Position numbers and translations under genes: made by a program. A model generated the notes under the pieces. It worked only from the letters and a program-made list of their open reading frames with translations. It did not search any database and was not told the DNA's origin. Positions 41,765 to 51,672 of a stretch of 64,000 bases of DNA are shown piece after piece (within the stretch, counting starts at the first letter, position 1; every line of letters begins with the position of its first letter). The stretch comes from Streptomyces clavifer (GTDB lineage Bacteria; Actinomycetota; Actinomycetes; Streptomycetales; Streptomycetaceae): contig BMWJ01000022.1 in assembly GCA_014651175.1 (NCBI GenBank), forward strand, positions 1 to 64,000, written 5' to 3'.

Positions 41765-43033
41765 TCAGCCGGCCGTGACCTCGACGGCGGCGAGGTTCTT
41801 CTTGCCCCGGCGCAGGACCAGCCAGCGCCCGTGCAGCAGCTCCTCGCGGGCCGGAGCGGCCTCGCCGTCCGTGACCTTCGTGTTGTTCACGTACGCACCG
41901 CCCTCCTTGACCGTGCGGCGGGCGGCCGACTTGCTGGCGGCCAGACCGACCTCGACCAGGAGGTCCACCAGCGGGGCCGGCTCGGTGATCCGGGCGTGGG
42001 GCACCTCGGACAGGGCGGCGCCGAGCGTCGCCTCGTCCAGCTCGCCGAGATCACCCTGGCCGAACAAGGCCTTCGACGCCGCGATGACCGCGGCGCACTG
42101 TGCGCCGCCGTGCACCAGCGTCGTCAGCTCCTCGGCCAGCGAGCGCTGCGCCGAACGTGCCTGCGGGCGCTCCTCGGTGAGCCGCTCCAGCTCGTCCAGC
42201 TCCTCACGGCTCCTGAAGCTGAGGATCCGCATGTACGTGGAGATGTCCCGGTCGTCCACGTTCAGCCAGAACTGGTAGAACGCGTACGGCGTCGTCATCT
42301 CCGGGTCGAGCCAGACCGCACCGCTCTCGGACTTCCCGAACTTGGTGCCGTCCGCCTTCACCATCAACGGCGTCGCCAGCGCGTGCACCTCGGCATCCGG
42401 CTCCATGCGGTGGATCAGGTCGATCCCCGCCGTGAGGTTGCCCCACTGGTCGCTGCCGCCCTGCTGCAGGGTGCAGCCGTGGCGCCTGTACAGCTCGAGG
42501 AAGTCCATGCCCTGCAGCAGCTGGTAGCTGAACTCCGTGTAGCTGATGCCCTCCTGGGACTCCAGCCGACGGGCGACCGAGTCCTTGGTGAGCATCTTGT
42601 TGACCCGGAAGTGCTTGCCGATGTCGCGGAGGAACTCGATCGCGGACAGGCCCGCGGTCCAGTCCAGGTTGTTCACCATCGTGGCGGCGTTCGGACCCTC
42701 GAAGGTGAGGAAGGGCTCGATCTGACCGCGCAGCCGCTCCACCCGCGCCGCGATGGTCTCCGGGTCGTTCAGCGTGCGCTCCGCCGTCGGCCTCGGGTCA
42801 CCGATCTGGCCGGTGGCCCCGCCGACCAGGGCGAGCGGCCGCAGGCCGGCGAGCTGGAGCCGGCGCATCGTGAGCACCTGCACCAGATGGCCGACGTGCA
42901 GACTCGCCGCGGTCGGGTCGAACCCGCAATAGAACGTGACCGGGCCGTCCGCGAGAGCCTTGCGCAGTGCGTCCTCGTCGGTGGACTGGGCGAACAGCCC
43001 GCGCCACTTCAGCTCGTCGACGATGTCCGTCAC
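41765..43033 (-). CDS. tyrS: tyrosyl-tRNA synthetase
   Basis: 422 aa class Ic synthetase that charges tRNA-Tyr. Tyrosine-binding [17 protein letters not shown] with the HIGH-type HVGH (about 46-49), KMSKS-type loop [12 protein letters not shown] (about 230-241), and a C-terminal S4 RNA-binding domain ([23 protein letters not shown]). Start GTG with GAGGAGAGAAGAG upstream. Stand-alone, 75 bases before the tldE gene on the same strand. No T-box leader seen. Confidence 0.96.
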   Translation of the reverse strand: MTDIVDELKWRGLFAQSTDEDALRKALADGPVTFYCGFDPTAASLHVGHLVQVLTMRRLQLAGLRPLALVGGATGQIGDPRPTAERTLNDPETIAARVERLRGQIEPFLTFEGPNAATMVNNLDWTAGLSAIEFLRDIGKHFRVNKMLTKDSVARRLESQEGISYTEFSYQLLQGMDFLELYRRHGCTLQQGGSDQWGNLTAGIDLIHRMEPDAEVHALATPLMVKADGTKFGKSESGAVWLDPEMTTPYAFYQFWLNVDDRDISTYMRILSFRSREELDELERLTEERPQARSAQRSLAEELTTLVHGGAQCAAVIAASKALFGQGDLGELDEATLGAALSEVPHARITEPAPLVDLLVEVGLAASKSAARRTVKEGGAYVNNTKVTDGEAAPAREELLHGRWLVLRRGKKNLAAVEVTAG

Positions 43034-43108
43034 GGTCTCTTCTCTCCTCGTGGGGTCGGAACAAGGTGGATAGGGGGTCGGTGGAATGTGCGGTTCAGTC
43101 TAGGACGG

Positions 43109-44499
43109 TCAGACGCCCCGGCTGACCGAGCTCATCTGGAAATCGGGAACCCGCAGCGCGGGCATGGCGGCGCGGGTGAAGTAGTCGCCCCACTCGCGCG
43201 GCAGCGTCTTCTCCGTGCGGCCCGCCTCCGAGGCCCGGGACAGCAGCCCGACCGGCGACTCGTTGAACCGGAAGTTGTTCACCTCGCCGACCACCTCGCC
43301 GTCCTCGACCAGATAGACCCCGTCCCGGGTCAGGCCGGTCAGCAGCAGTGTCGCGGGATCGACCTCCCGGATGTACCAGAGGCAGGTCAGCAGCAGGGCC
43401 CGGCCGGTCGTCGCGGCCACCATCTCCTCCAGCGACCGCTCACCCCCGCCGTCCAGCACGAGGTTGTCCATGGACGGGGCGACCGGCAGCCCCGTCAGCC
43501 CGGCGGAGTGGCGCGTCGTGGTCAGCCGCTCCAGCACGCCGTTCCCGATCCAGGTCGTCGGCGCGAGCGGCAGCCCGTTGTCGAAGACGGAGGCGCCGTC
43601 ACCGGAGGCGTGGGCGATCACGAACGGCGCGGACTCCAGCCCCGGCGCGTACGGGTCGCTGCGCAGGGTCAGCGGCAGGGAGGACAGCGACTCGCCGAGC
43701 CGCGTGCCGCCCCCCGGCCGGGAGAAGACCGTCCGGCCCTCCGCCGCGTCCCGGGCACTGGCCGACCAGTACTGGTAGATCAGCAGGTCCGCCACGGCGG
43801 TCGGCGGCAGCAGCGTCTCGTACCGCCCGGCCGGCAGCTCGATCCGGCGCTCCGCCCAGCCGAGCCGCTGCGCGAGCTCCGCGTCCATGGCCGCCGGGTC
43901 GACGTCCTGGAAGTCCCGGGTGGACCGGCCGGCCCAGGCGGACCGGGTCCGGTCGGGGGACTTGGCGTTCAGCTCCAGCGTCCCGTTCGGCTGGTCGTGG
44001 CGCAGCCGCAGCCCCGTCGACGTCCCCAGGTAGGTCGAGGTCATCTGGTGGTGGGCGAAGCCGTACAGCTCGCGGCCGCCGGAACGGGCGCGGGCGAAGG
44101 CGTCGCCGAGCGCGGGGGCGAAGCCGTCGAAGACGCCGGAACCCGTCTCGGCCGGTGCTTCCGTGAAACCGGCGGACGCCGGCACCCCGGACACCAGCGG
44201 CTGCGCGTCCTCGGCCGGACCGGCCCCGCGCGCGGCGGCCTCGGCGGCGCGGACGAGCGGTTCCAGGTCGTCGGCCGTGACGGCCGAACGCGAGACCACG
44301 CCGGAGGCGGTCCCCTGCGCGCCGCCGGCCGTCGCGATCACGGTCAGGGTGCGGCCCCGCGTCACGCCGTTGGTGGTGAGCGCGTTGCCGGCCCACCGCA
44401 GATTGGCCGAGGAGTCCTCGTCCGCGATGACCACGCAACCGTCCGTGGTGGACAGCTCGAGCGCCCGCTCGACGATCTCGTACGGCTTGCTGACGCGGC

Positions 44500-44503
<4 letters not shown>
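43109..44503 (-). CDS. tldE: metalloprotease subunit TldE/PmbA
   Basis: 464 aa. PmbA/TldD family without the zinc motif: GCVVIADEDSSANLRWAGN near the start, LAPTTWIGNGVLERLTTTR in the middle and a late LLLTGLTRDGVYLVEDGEVVG. TldE pairs with TldD to form a heterodimeric protease that trims unfolded peptides (for example microcin maturation and CcdA in E. coli). ATG 44503 has GGAGG 6 bases upstream and overlaps the tldD stop (ATGA); the longer frame is a shadow. Confidence 0.9.
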
Positions 44504-46023
<1,520 letters not shown>

Positions 46024-46244
46024 GAGGGCCTCCCCTTCTCCACCTCTGGAACTGTCTCCGCAGTGAATCATGAGGGGTCGCGGCACTCCGGTGCGCTCGA
46101 TTTACCTTGTGGAGACCCTGCCCGGCCCATTCTGTAGGGATCCGACAGTCGCGACCCGGCGGCGCTGTCAGGGACGATTCTCCGTGGGCGGTGCGGTACC
46201 GATAGGTTTTCGATGTACCAGATCGTCAAGGAAAGGGTGATCCG

Positions 46245-46964
46245 TTGAGCCGCTCGGTTCTCGTCACCGGAGGAAACCGGGGCATCGGCCTCGCCATCGC
46301 CCGCGCCTTCGCCGACAACGGCGACAAGGTCGCGATCACTTACCGATCCGGCGAGCCGCCCCAGGCCCTCGTCGACGCGGGCTGCCTGGCGGTCCGGTGC
46401 GACATCACCGACACCGAGCAGGTGGAGCAGGCCTACAAGGAGATCGAGGAGAAGCACGGTCCCGTCGAGGTGCTGGTCGCCAACGCCGGTATCACCAAGG
46501 ACCAGTTGCTGATGCGGATGTCGGAGGACGACTTCACGTCCGTGCTCGACACCAACCTCACCGGCACCTTCCGGGTCGTCAAGCGCGCCAACCGTGCGAT
46601 GCTGCGCGCCAAGAAGGGCCGCGTCGTCCTCATCTCCTCCGTCGTCGGCCTCCTCGGCTCGGCCGGCCAGGCCAACTACGCCGCGTCCAAGGCGGGCCTC
46701 GTCGGCTTCGCACGGTCGCTGGCCCGTGAGCTCGGCTCGCGGAACATCACGTTCAACGTCGTCGCACCCGGGTTCGTCGACACCGACATGACCCAGGCAC
46801 TCACCGACGAGCAGCGCAAGGGCATCGTGTCCCAGGTGCCGCTCGGCCGCTACGCGCAGCCCGCTGAGATCGCCGCCGCGGTGCGCTTCCTCGCGTCCGA
46901 CGACGCGTCGTACATCACTGGAGCCGTCATCCCCGTTGACGGCGGATTGGGCATGGGTCACTGA
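46245..46964 (+). CDS. fabG: 3-oxoacyl-ACP reductase FabG
   Basis: 239 aa SDR. NADP motif TGGNRGIGLA (about 8-17), NAG-I-T (VANAGITKDQ), catalytic S in LISSVVGLLG and YxxxK in YAASK, with PVDGGLGMGH at the end. Reduces 3-oxoacyl-ACP in type II fatty-acid synthesis. TTG start with GGAAAGGGTGA upstream. Followed after 5 bases by fabI, the same pairing as mycobacterial fabG1-inhA and S. coelicolor SCO1815-SCO1814. Confidence 0.94.
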   Translation: MSRSVLVTGGNRGIGLAIARAFADNGDKVAITYRSGEPPQALVDAGCLAVRCDITDTEQVEQAYKEIEEKHGPVEVLVANAGITKDQLLMRMSEDDFTSVLDTNLTGTFRVVKRANRAMLRAKKGRVVLISSVVGLLGSAGQANYAASKAGLVGFARSLARELGSRNITFNVVAPGFVDTDMTQALTDEQRKGIVSQVPLGRYAQPAEIAAAVRFLASDDASYITGAVIPVDGGLGMGH

Positions 46965-46969
46965 TCACC

Positions 46970-47737
46970 ATGAGCGGAATTCTCGACGGCAAGCGCATCC
47001 TCATCACCGGTGTGCTGATGGAGTCGTCCATCGCGTTCCACACCGCGAAGGTGGCCCAGGAGCAGGGCGCCGAAATCATTCTGACGGCCTTTCCCCGGCC
47101 GACGCTGACCGAGCGCATCGCCAGGAAGCTTCCCAAGCCGGCCAAGGTCCTCGAGCTGGACGTGACCAACGCCGAGCACCTGGACCGGCTCGCGGGCCTG
47201 GTCAAGGACGAGCTCGGCTCGCTGGACGGCGTCGTGCACTCGATCGGCTTCGCCCCGCAGGACGCGCTCGGCGGCAACTTCCTCAACACGCCGTTCGAAT
47301 CGGTCGCGACCGCCATGCACGTCTCGGCCTTCTCGCTCAAGTCGCTCGCCATGGCCTGCAAGCCGCTGATGAGCGAGGGCGGTTCGATCGTCGGCCTCAC
47401 CTTCGACGCGCAGTTCGCCTGGCCGCAGTACGACTGGATGGGCCCGGCCAAGGCCGCGCTGGAGGCGACCTCCCGCTACCTCGCCCGCGACCTCGGCAGC
47501 GAGAGCATCCGCTGCAACCTGATCTCGGCGGGCCCCCTCGGCTCGATGGCCGCCAAGTCCATCCCGGGCTTCGGTGATCTCGCGGAGGTCTGGAACACCC
47601 GGTCGCCGCTGGCGTGGGACATGTCCGACCCGGAGCCCGCCGGCCGCGGGGTCGTGGCCCTCCTCTCGGACTTCTTCCCGAAGACGACCGGTGAGATCAT
47701 CCACGTCGACGGTGGCGTGCACATGATGGGCGCCTGA
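46970..47737 (+). CDS. fabI: enoyl-ACP reductase FabI (InhA type)
   Basis: 255 aa divergent SDR. Start ILDGKRILITGVLMESSIAFH is close to InhA. The catalytic pair is YDWMGPAK (Y-x6-K, about 145-152) and the NAD-binding SIGFAPQ is around 85-91. It reduces the enoyl-ACP double bond, the last step of each elongation cycle, and is the target of isoniazid/triclosan-type inhibitors in relatives. Terminator follows. Confidence 0.94.
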   Translation: MSGILDGKRILITGVLMESSIAFHTAKVAQEQGAEIILTAFPRPTLTERIARKLPKPAKVLELDVTNAEHLDRLAGLVKDELGSLDGVVHSIGFAPQDALGGNFLNTPFESVATAMHVSAFSLKSLAMACKPLMSEGGSIVGLTFDAQFAWPQYDWMGPAKAALEATSRYLARDLGSESIRCNLISAGPLGSMAAKSIPGFGDLAEVWNTRSPLAWDMSDPEPAGRGVVALLSDFFPKTTGEIIHVDGGVHMMGA

Positions 47738-47753
47738 GCCCCGGAGCTCCTCC

Positions 47754-47797
47754 ACGGCCGCGTACCGCCTCCCGCGAGGGAAGGGGTACGCGGCCGT
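47754..47797 (+). terminator. terminator after fabG-fabI
   Basis: Perfect 13-bp stem (47754-47766 with 47785-47797), 18-base loop partly self-pairing, 17 bases beyond the fabI stop. Confidence 0.75.
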
Positions 47798-47883
47798 CGT
47801 GCGTCTCAGGTCGAAAAGATGGTCGATCCGCCGCAGAATGTGGAGGAAGCGGACTTTGGTCAGGCTGTGGGGAGGAGAACGCC

Positions 47884-48255
47884 GTGCTGCGCTCCACACG
47901 TCGCCGAACCTGGGCCGTCGCGGCCGCGGCAGCGGTCGTCGCCGGCCTCCTCGCCCCGGTCGCCGTGAACGCGGCGCACCGGGCGGGGAGCGGGACGGCC
48001 GCGCCCCTCGCCCCGGCCCCGCAGCCCTCGGGCTCCGAGTGCCGGACGTCGGTCACCGGCTCGCGGGTCGTCGCCCACTGCCACAATCCGCACTCCACCA
48101 CCGATCTCGTCCGGCTCCACACCGAGTGCAGCCGCTGGTGGGACGTCGACGCGGACGGCGAGGCGGTCGCGGTACAGCCGGGCCGGACCGTACGGCTCGA
48201 GGACCGGTGCTGGAAAGAGGTCGGCTCGGCCTGGGTCAGCCACCACTCCGAGTAG
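47884..48255 (+). CDS. small secreted protein of unknown function
   Basis: 123 aa. Signal peptide (basic LRSTRRRTW, then AVAAAAAVVAGLLAPVAVNA, cut near 30), leaving a mature protein of about 90 residues with four cysteines (SECRT, AHCHN, TECSRWW, DRCWKE), probably two disulfides, and a Trp-rich centre. Similar short secreted proteins are common in Streptomyces, but I recognise no named family. Strong GGGGAGGAG about 6 bases before the GTG supports the start. Confidence 0.78.
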   Translation: MLRSTRRRTWAVAAAAAVVAGLLAPVAVNAAHRAGSGTAAPLAPAPQPSGSECRTSVTGSRVVAHCHNPHSTTDLVRLHTECSRWWDVDADGEAVAVQPGRTVRLEDRCWKEVGSAWVSHHSE

Positions 48256-48325
48256 GCCGTGCGGTCGTGCCGGGCCGGGACGGTGGCGCCCGGGCCCTGC
48301 CCCGGCCGCGGTCCGCCGGGTCGGC

Positions 48326-49000
48326 CTAGACCCGGTCCCGCAGGCAGTTCAGCGCGTGGCTCGCCGCCTCCGCGGCGGCCGTCTCGGCATCGCCCGCCCG
48401 GATCGCCTCGACCAGCCGTGCGTGGTCCATGTGCTCCTCGGGGCGCAGCTCGGACCCCACGTCGTCGCGAAGGTAGTCGCGGAGCAGATCGTTCAGGTCG
48501 GCGTACAACTCTGTCAGCACGTCGTTGTGCGAGGCGGCGACCACCGCGAGGTGCAGCGTCGCGTCGGCCGCGACGAACGCCTCCGCGTCCCCGGCGGCCC
48601 AGGTCTCCTCGCGCCGCGCCATCAGCGTGTCCAGCTGCCGCAGATCCCGCTCGGTGCGCCGGAGGGCGGCCAGCCGGGCCGCGGAGGACTCCAGGGTGGA
48701 GCGCAGCTCGGCGATGTGCCGGGGGTCGGCGTCGGCGAAGCGGCGGTGCATCACGCCCGCCAGCTCGCTGGTGGCGACGACGTACGTACCGGAGCCCTGC
48801 CGGATGTCCAGCAGCCCGTTGTGCGCGAGCGCGCGCACCGCCTCGCGCACCGTGTTGCGGGCGACCCCCAACTGCTCCACCAGCGCGGGTTCGGTGGGGA
48901 TCCGCGTACCCACGGGCCACTCGCCCGACGTGATCTGGTTCCTCAGCTGGGCAATCACCTGGTCGGCGAGAGCCGAACGCCGCGGAGACGTCAGCGCCAT
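48326..49000 (-). CDS. GntR-family (FadR/FCD subfamily) transcription regulator
   Basis: 224 aa. N-terminal winged helix (about 8-72: ALADQVIAQLRNQITSGEWP, VEQLGVARNTVREAVRALAH, IRQGSGTYV) and an all-helical FCD ligand domain (about 90-215; DATLHLAVVAAS, HMDHARLVEAI, with metal-binding D/H residues). Probably senses a small carboxylate. Divergent from the CynX-type transporter; the dyads at 49090-49114 are likely its operator. The longer frame upstream is a shadow. Confidence 0.9.
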   Translation of the reverse strand: MALTSPRRSALADQVIAQLRNQITSGEWPVGTRIPTEPALVEQLGVARNTVREAVRALAHNGLLDIRQGSGTYVVATSELAGVMHRRFADADPRHIAELRSTLESSAARLAALRRTERDLRQLDTLMARREETWAAGDAEAFVAADATLHLAVVAASHNDVLTELYADLNDLLRDYLRDDVGSELRPEEHMDHARLVEAIRAGDAETAAAEAASHALNCLRDRV

Positions 49001-49080
49001 GGTGCTCCTTGCTCGTGGTCCGGAAGGGCGGTCGGAGAAACGGTGTGCTCCGGATCCTCCCAGGAAAGGGAGCACCGGAG

Positions 49081-49114
49081 TGGACAACCAATCATCCCAT
49101 GATTCTATGATGGG
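49081..49114 (+). promoter_or_regulatory. transporter promoter with overlapping operator dyads
   Basis: TGGACA (49081-49086), 19-base spacer, TATGAT (49106-49111), then 7 bases to ATG 49119. Two dyads overlap it: AATCAT-CCC-ATGATT (49090-49104, 6-bp arms) and CCCAT...ATGGG (49096-49114, 19 bp, 14 positions symmetric). Fits repression by the divergent GntR protein. Confidence 0.6.
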
Positions 49115-49118
49115 CCTC

Positions 49119-50393
49119 ATGGCCGATGACGAGACCCGGACCCTGAGCCCCGCGGCTCCCCCGAACGCGCCCCCGGGCGCCCCCGCCCCGAAGGCCGCCC
49201 CCGGCCCCGCCCCGTGGCTCCTGCGCCTGGTCACCGTCGGTCTCGTCCTCGCCGCGCTCAATCTGCGGCCCGCCATCACCAGCCTCGGCCCCCTCCTCGA
49301 AGAGGTCCGGGACGGGCTGCACATGAGCGGCAGCGTCGCGGGCGTCCTCACCTCCGTGCCCCCGCTGTGCTTCGCGGTCTTCGGATTCATGGCACCGCGG
49401 CTGGCCCGCAGGTTCGGGGCGGGCGCCGTCGTGTGCGCGGGCATGGTGGCCATCACGGCCGGGCTGCTGATCCGCCCCTTCGTGGGCGGCACCGCGGGCT
49501 TCGTCGCCGCCAGTGCCCTGGCCCTGATGGGCATCGCCGTCAGCAACGTCCTGATGCCCGTCATCGTCAAGCGCTGGTTCCCGGACCGGGTCGGCAGCAT
49601 GACCGGCCTCTACTCGATGGCACTGGCCCTGGGCACCGCACTGGCGGCTGCCGTCACCGTGCCCATGACCGAGGTCCTGGGGGGCAGCTGGCGGACCGGG
49701 CTCGCCGTCTGGGCCGTGCTCGCGGCCCTCGCGATCGTGCCGTGGATCCCTCTCGTCCGGGACCGCGGCACCACCCCGGTACAGCCCGGGGGACGCCGGC
49801 AGCCGGCCCCCGTCCTCAAGATCACCCGCAGCCGGACCTCGTGGGCGCTCGCCTGCTTCTTCGGCCTCCAGGCCACGGCCGCGTACATCACCATGGGCTG
49901 GATGCCGCAGATCTTCCGCGACGCGGGGATCTCCGCGGGCACCGCCGGTGTGCTGCTCGCCGTGACCATGGCCATGGGCGTGCCCCTCGCCTTCGTCATA
50001 CCCCGCGCCGCCGCCCGGCTGCGGAACCAGGGGCCGATCGTCGTCGTCCTCGGTGGCTGCGGTCTCCTCGGCTACGCGGGCCTCTACCTCGCTCCCGCCG
50101 GCGGCGCCTGGCTCTGGGCCCTGCTGCTGGGCATCGCCAACTGCGCCTTCCCGCTGGCCCTCACCATGATCGGTATGCGGTCCCGGACCGGCGCCGGTGT
50201 CGTCAGGCTCTCCGCCTTCGCGCAGTCCACCGGCTACCTGCTCTCGATCCCCGGCCCGCTGCTCGTCGGCGTGCTCTACCAGCACAGTGGCGGATGGGGC
50301 CTGCCGCTCGCCCTGATGGCAGGCCTCATGGTGCCGCAGATGATCGCGGGAGTGCTCGCCGGACGGGACCGGACGATCGAGGACGAATGCTGA
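49119..50393 (+). CDS. CynX/NimT-family MFS transporter
   Basis: 424 aa, 12 helices. NLRPAITSLGPLLEEVRDGL near residues 45-65 is the CynX/NimT (cyanate/nitroimidazole family) signature; WFPDRVGSMTGLYSMALALG marks the middle. Substrate unknown; GntR control suggests an organic acid or nitrogen compound. Possible starts: GTG 49080 (good ribosome site), ATG 49107/49110, or ATG 49119. I choose 49119 because a near-perfect -10 (TATGAT) ends 7 bases before it and the operator lies over the promoter. A 39-aa transporter-associated protein follows 17 bases after the stop. Confidence 0.86.
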   Translation: MADDETRTLSPAAPPNAPPGAPAPKAAPGPAPWLLRLVTVGLVLAALNLRPAITSLGPLLEEVRDGLHMSGSVAGVLTSVPPLCFAVFGFMAPRLARRFGAGAVVCAGMVAITAGLLIRPFVGGTAGFVAASALALMGIAVSNVLMPVIVKRWFPDRVGSMTGLYSMALALGTALAAAVTVPMTEVLGGSWRTGLAVWAVLAALAIVPWIPLVRDRGTTPVQPGGRRQPAPVLKITRSRTSWALACFFGLQATAAYITMGWMPQIFRDAGISAGTAGVLLAVTMAMGVPLAFVIPRAAARLRNQGPIVVVLGGCGLLGYAGLYLAPAGGAWLWALLLGIANCAFPLALTMIGMRSRTGAGVVRLSAFAQSTGYLLSIPGPLLVGVLYQHSGGWGLPLALMAGLMVPQMIAGVLAGRDRTIEDEC

Positions 50394-50410
50394 GGTGCGA
50401 GACTGGGGCC

Positions 50411-50530
50411 ATGCCCGTACTCGATCCGAATCCCCCGAACGGCCAGAAGAAGCTTCTCCTCGTCTTCGGGGCGATGCTGCTCATCGGCGTCGTCATCAGC
50501 ATCATCGCCACGATCGCCTCTCCCGCGTAG
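50411..50530 (+). CDS. SGM_5486-family transporter-associated micro-protein
   Basis: 39 aa: polar start MPVLDPNPPNGQKK, then one helix (LLLVFGAMLLIGVVISIIAT). It matches the tiny SGM_5486 family that always follows this type of MFS gene. Seventeen bases after the transporter stop, same strand. Likely a single-helix subunit or regulator of the transporter. Confidence 0.8.
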   Translation: MPVLDPNPPNGQKKLLLVFGAMLLIGVVISIIATIASPA

Positions 50531-50744
50531 GGGTACGGCGGCCCCGCCGCGCCCCTCTCGCCGCCGCCACCGCACTGCGGGCCCGCGTCTTCGTGACCCC
50601 TCCCCGGCCAGGGGATGGTAGGGCCTGCCCCACCCTCCCCTAGGGGGCCAGGTTCAGGGTCGAGTGGGTGGGTCACCGGATGGGACCGCCGCCCGAGGGC
50701 CCGTAGGTTCTGGGTATCAGAGCCGAGGACCCACGGAGGCGGAC

Positions 50745-50951
50745 ATGCCGGCCCCTGCACCCACCCGCACCCACCGCCCCGACTCGGACAGCATCGAGGT
50801 CAGGCTGCCGTGGTGGGCCGTCGCGCTGCCCGCCCTCGCCTTCGCCGCGCTCCTCCTGCTGATCTCGGGGCCCGGCCAGGCGCACGCCGCGACCGGCGCC
50901 CCGGCACTCGGACGACTGCTCGGACAGGTCCTCAAGCTGCTTGCCGCCTGA
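50745..50951 (+). CDS. small single-helix membrane or secreted protein
   Basis: 68 aa. Polar start (PTRTHRPDSDSIEVRLPWW), a hydrophobic helix (about 24-45, VALPALAFAALLLLISG), and a short tail with AHAAT, which could be a cleavage site. GGAGGCGGAC upstream of the ATG supports translation. No family recognised. Confidence 0.65.
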   Translation: MPAPAPTRTHRPDSDSIEVRLPWWAVALPALAFAALLLLISGPGQAHAATGAPALGRLLGQVLKLLAA

Positions 50952-51059
50952 CGTGCACCGAACAGGACGGACCCGGGCCGACCGGCGCCGTTCACCCTCA
51001 GCGGGGCGGCACGTCAACACCCTGCGCCCGGACACACATTTCGTGCGAAGCTGAGGTGT

Positions 51060-51578
51060 ATGAGCGCCGATACACCTCGCAGGATCGTCCTTCTCAGGCA
51101 CGCAAAGGCGGAATGGTCGCAGCAGTCCGACCATGAGCGGCCCCTGGCCGAGCGGGGCCGCAAGGACGCCCCCGTCGCCGGCCGCAGGCTCGCCGACTCC
51201 GGTACCGAATTCGATCTGGCTCTGTGCTCGACCGCCACCAGGACCCGCGAGACCTGGAAGCTCGCGGTCCACGAATTCCCGCAGCGCCCCAGGACCGTGT
51301 ACGAGGAGCGGCTGTACGACGCCTCCGTCGGCGAGCTGATCGCACTGTTCAACGAGACCTCGGACGACGTAGGCAGTCTGCTGGTCATCGGCCACAACCC
51401 CGGCATGCACGGCGCCGCGGACGCGCTCTCCGGCAAGGCCGAGGGAGAGGCGCTCACGCGGATGACCCGGGACGGCTTCCCGACCGCCGCCTACGCCGTC
51501 GTCGAGTTCTCCGGTTCCTGGAAGAGCCTGGAGCACGGGGTGGGCACGCTCGTCGACTACTGGACGCCCAACGACTGA
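51060..51578 (+). CDS. SixA-type histidine phosphatase
   Basis: 172 aa. RHG-family motif RIVLLRHAKAEW (about 8-19, nucleophile H14), second arginine in CSTATRTRETW (about 56-66), late VIGHNPGMHG (about 109-118). SixA-type enzymes dephosphorylate phosphohistidine in signalling or phosphotransfer proteins. No clear Shine-Dalgarno. A strong terminator follows. Confidence 0.87.
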   Translation: MSADTPRRIVLLRHAKAEWSQQSDHERPLAERGRKDAPVAGRRLADSGTEFDLALCSTATRTRETWKLAVHEFPQRPRTVYEERLYDASVGELIALFNETSDDVGSLLVIGHNPGMHGAADALSGKAEGEALTRMTRDGFPTAAYAVVEFSGSWKSLEHGVGTLVDYWTPND

Positions 51579-51583
51579 GCAGG

Positions 51584-51632
51584 ACGTACGAAGGGGCCCG
51601 GCACATCCGCTGTGCCGGGCCCCTTCGTACGT
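51584..51632. terminator. bidirectional terminator between sixA-like gene and serB
   Basis: Perfect 22-bp stem (51584-51605 with 51611-51632), 5-base loop, between convergent genes. A 17-bp piece of its right arm and flank (51624-51640) is repeated at 51648-51664. Confidence 0.92.
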
Positions 51633-51672
51633 GGCGGTGCCAGGTGGTTCGTACGTGGCGGTGCGTGGGTGG

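Noticed and set aside
43034-43108. T-box leader for tyrS
   Set aside because: This gap is downstream of tyrS, and the sequence upstream of its GTG (above 43033) shows only a ribosome site; no T-box sequence.
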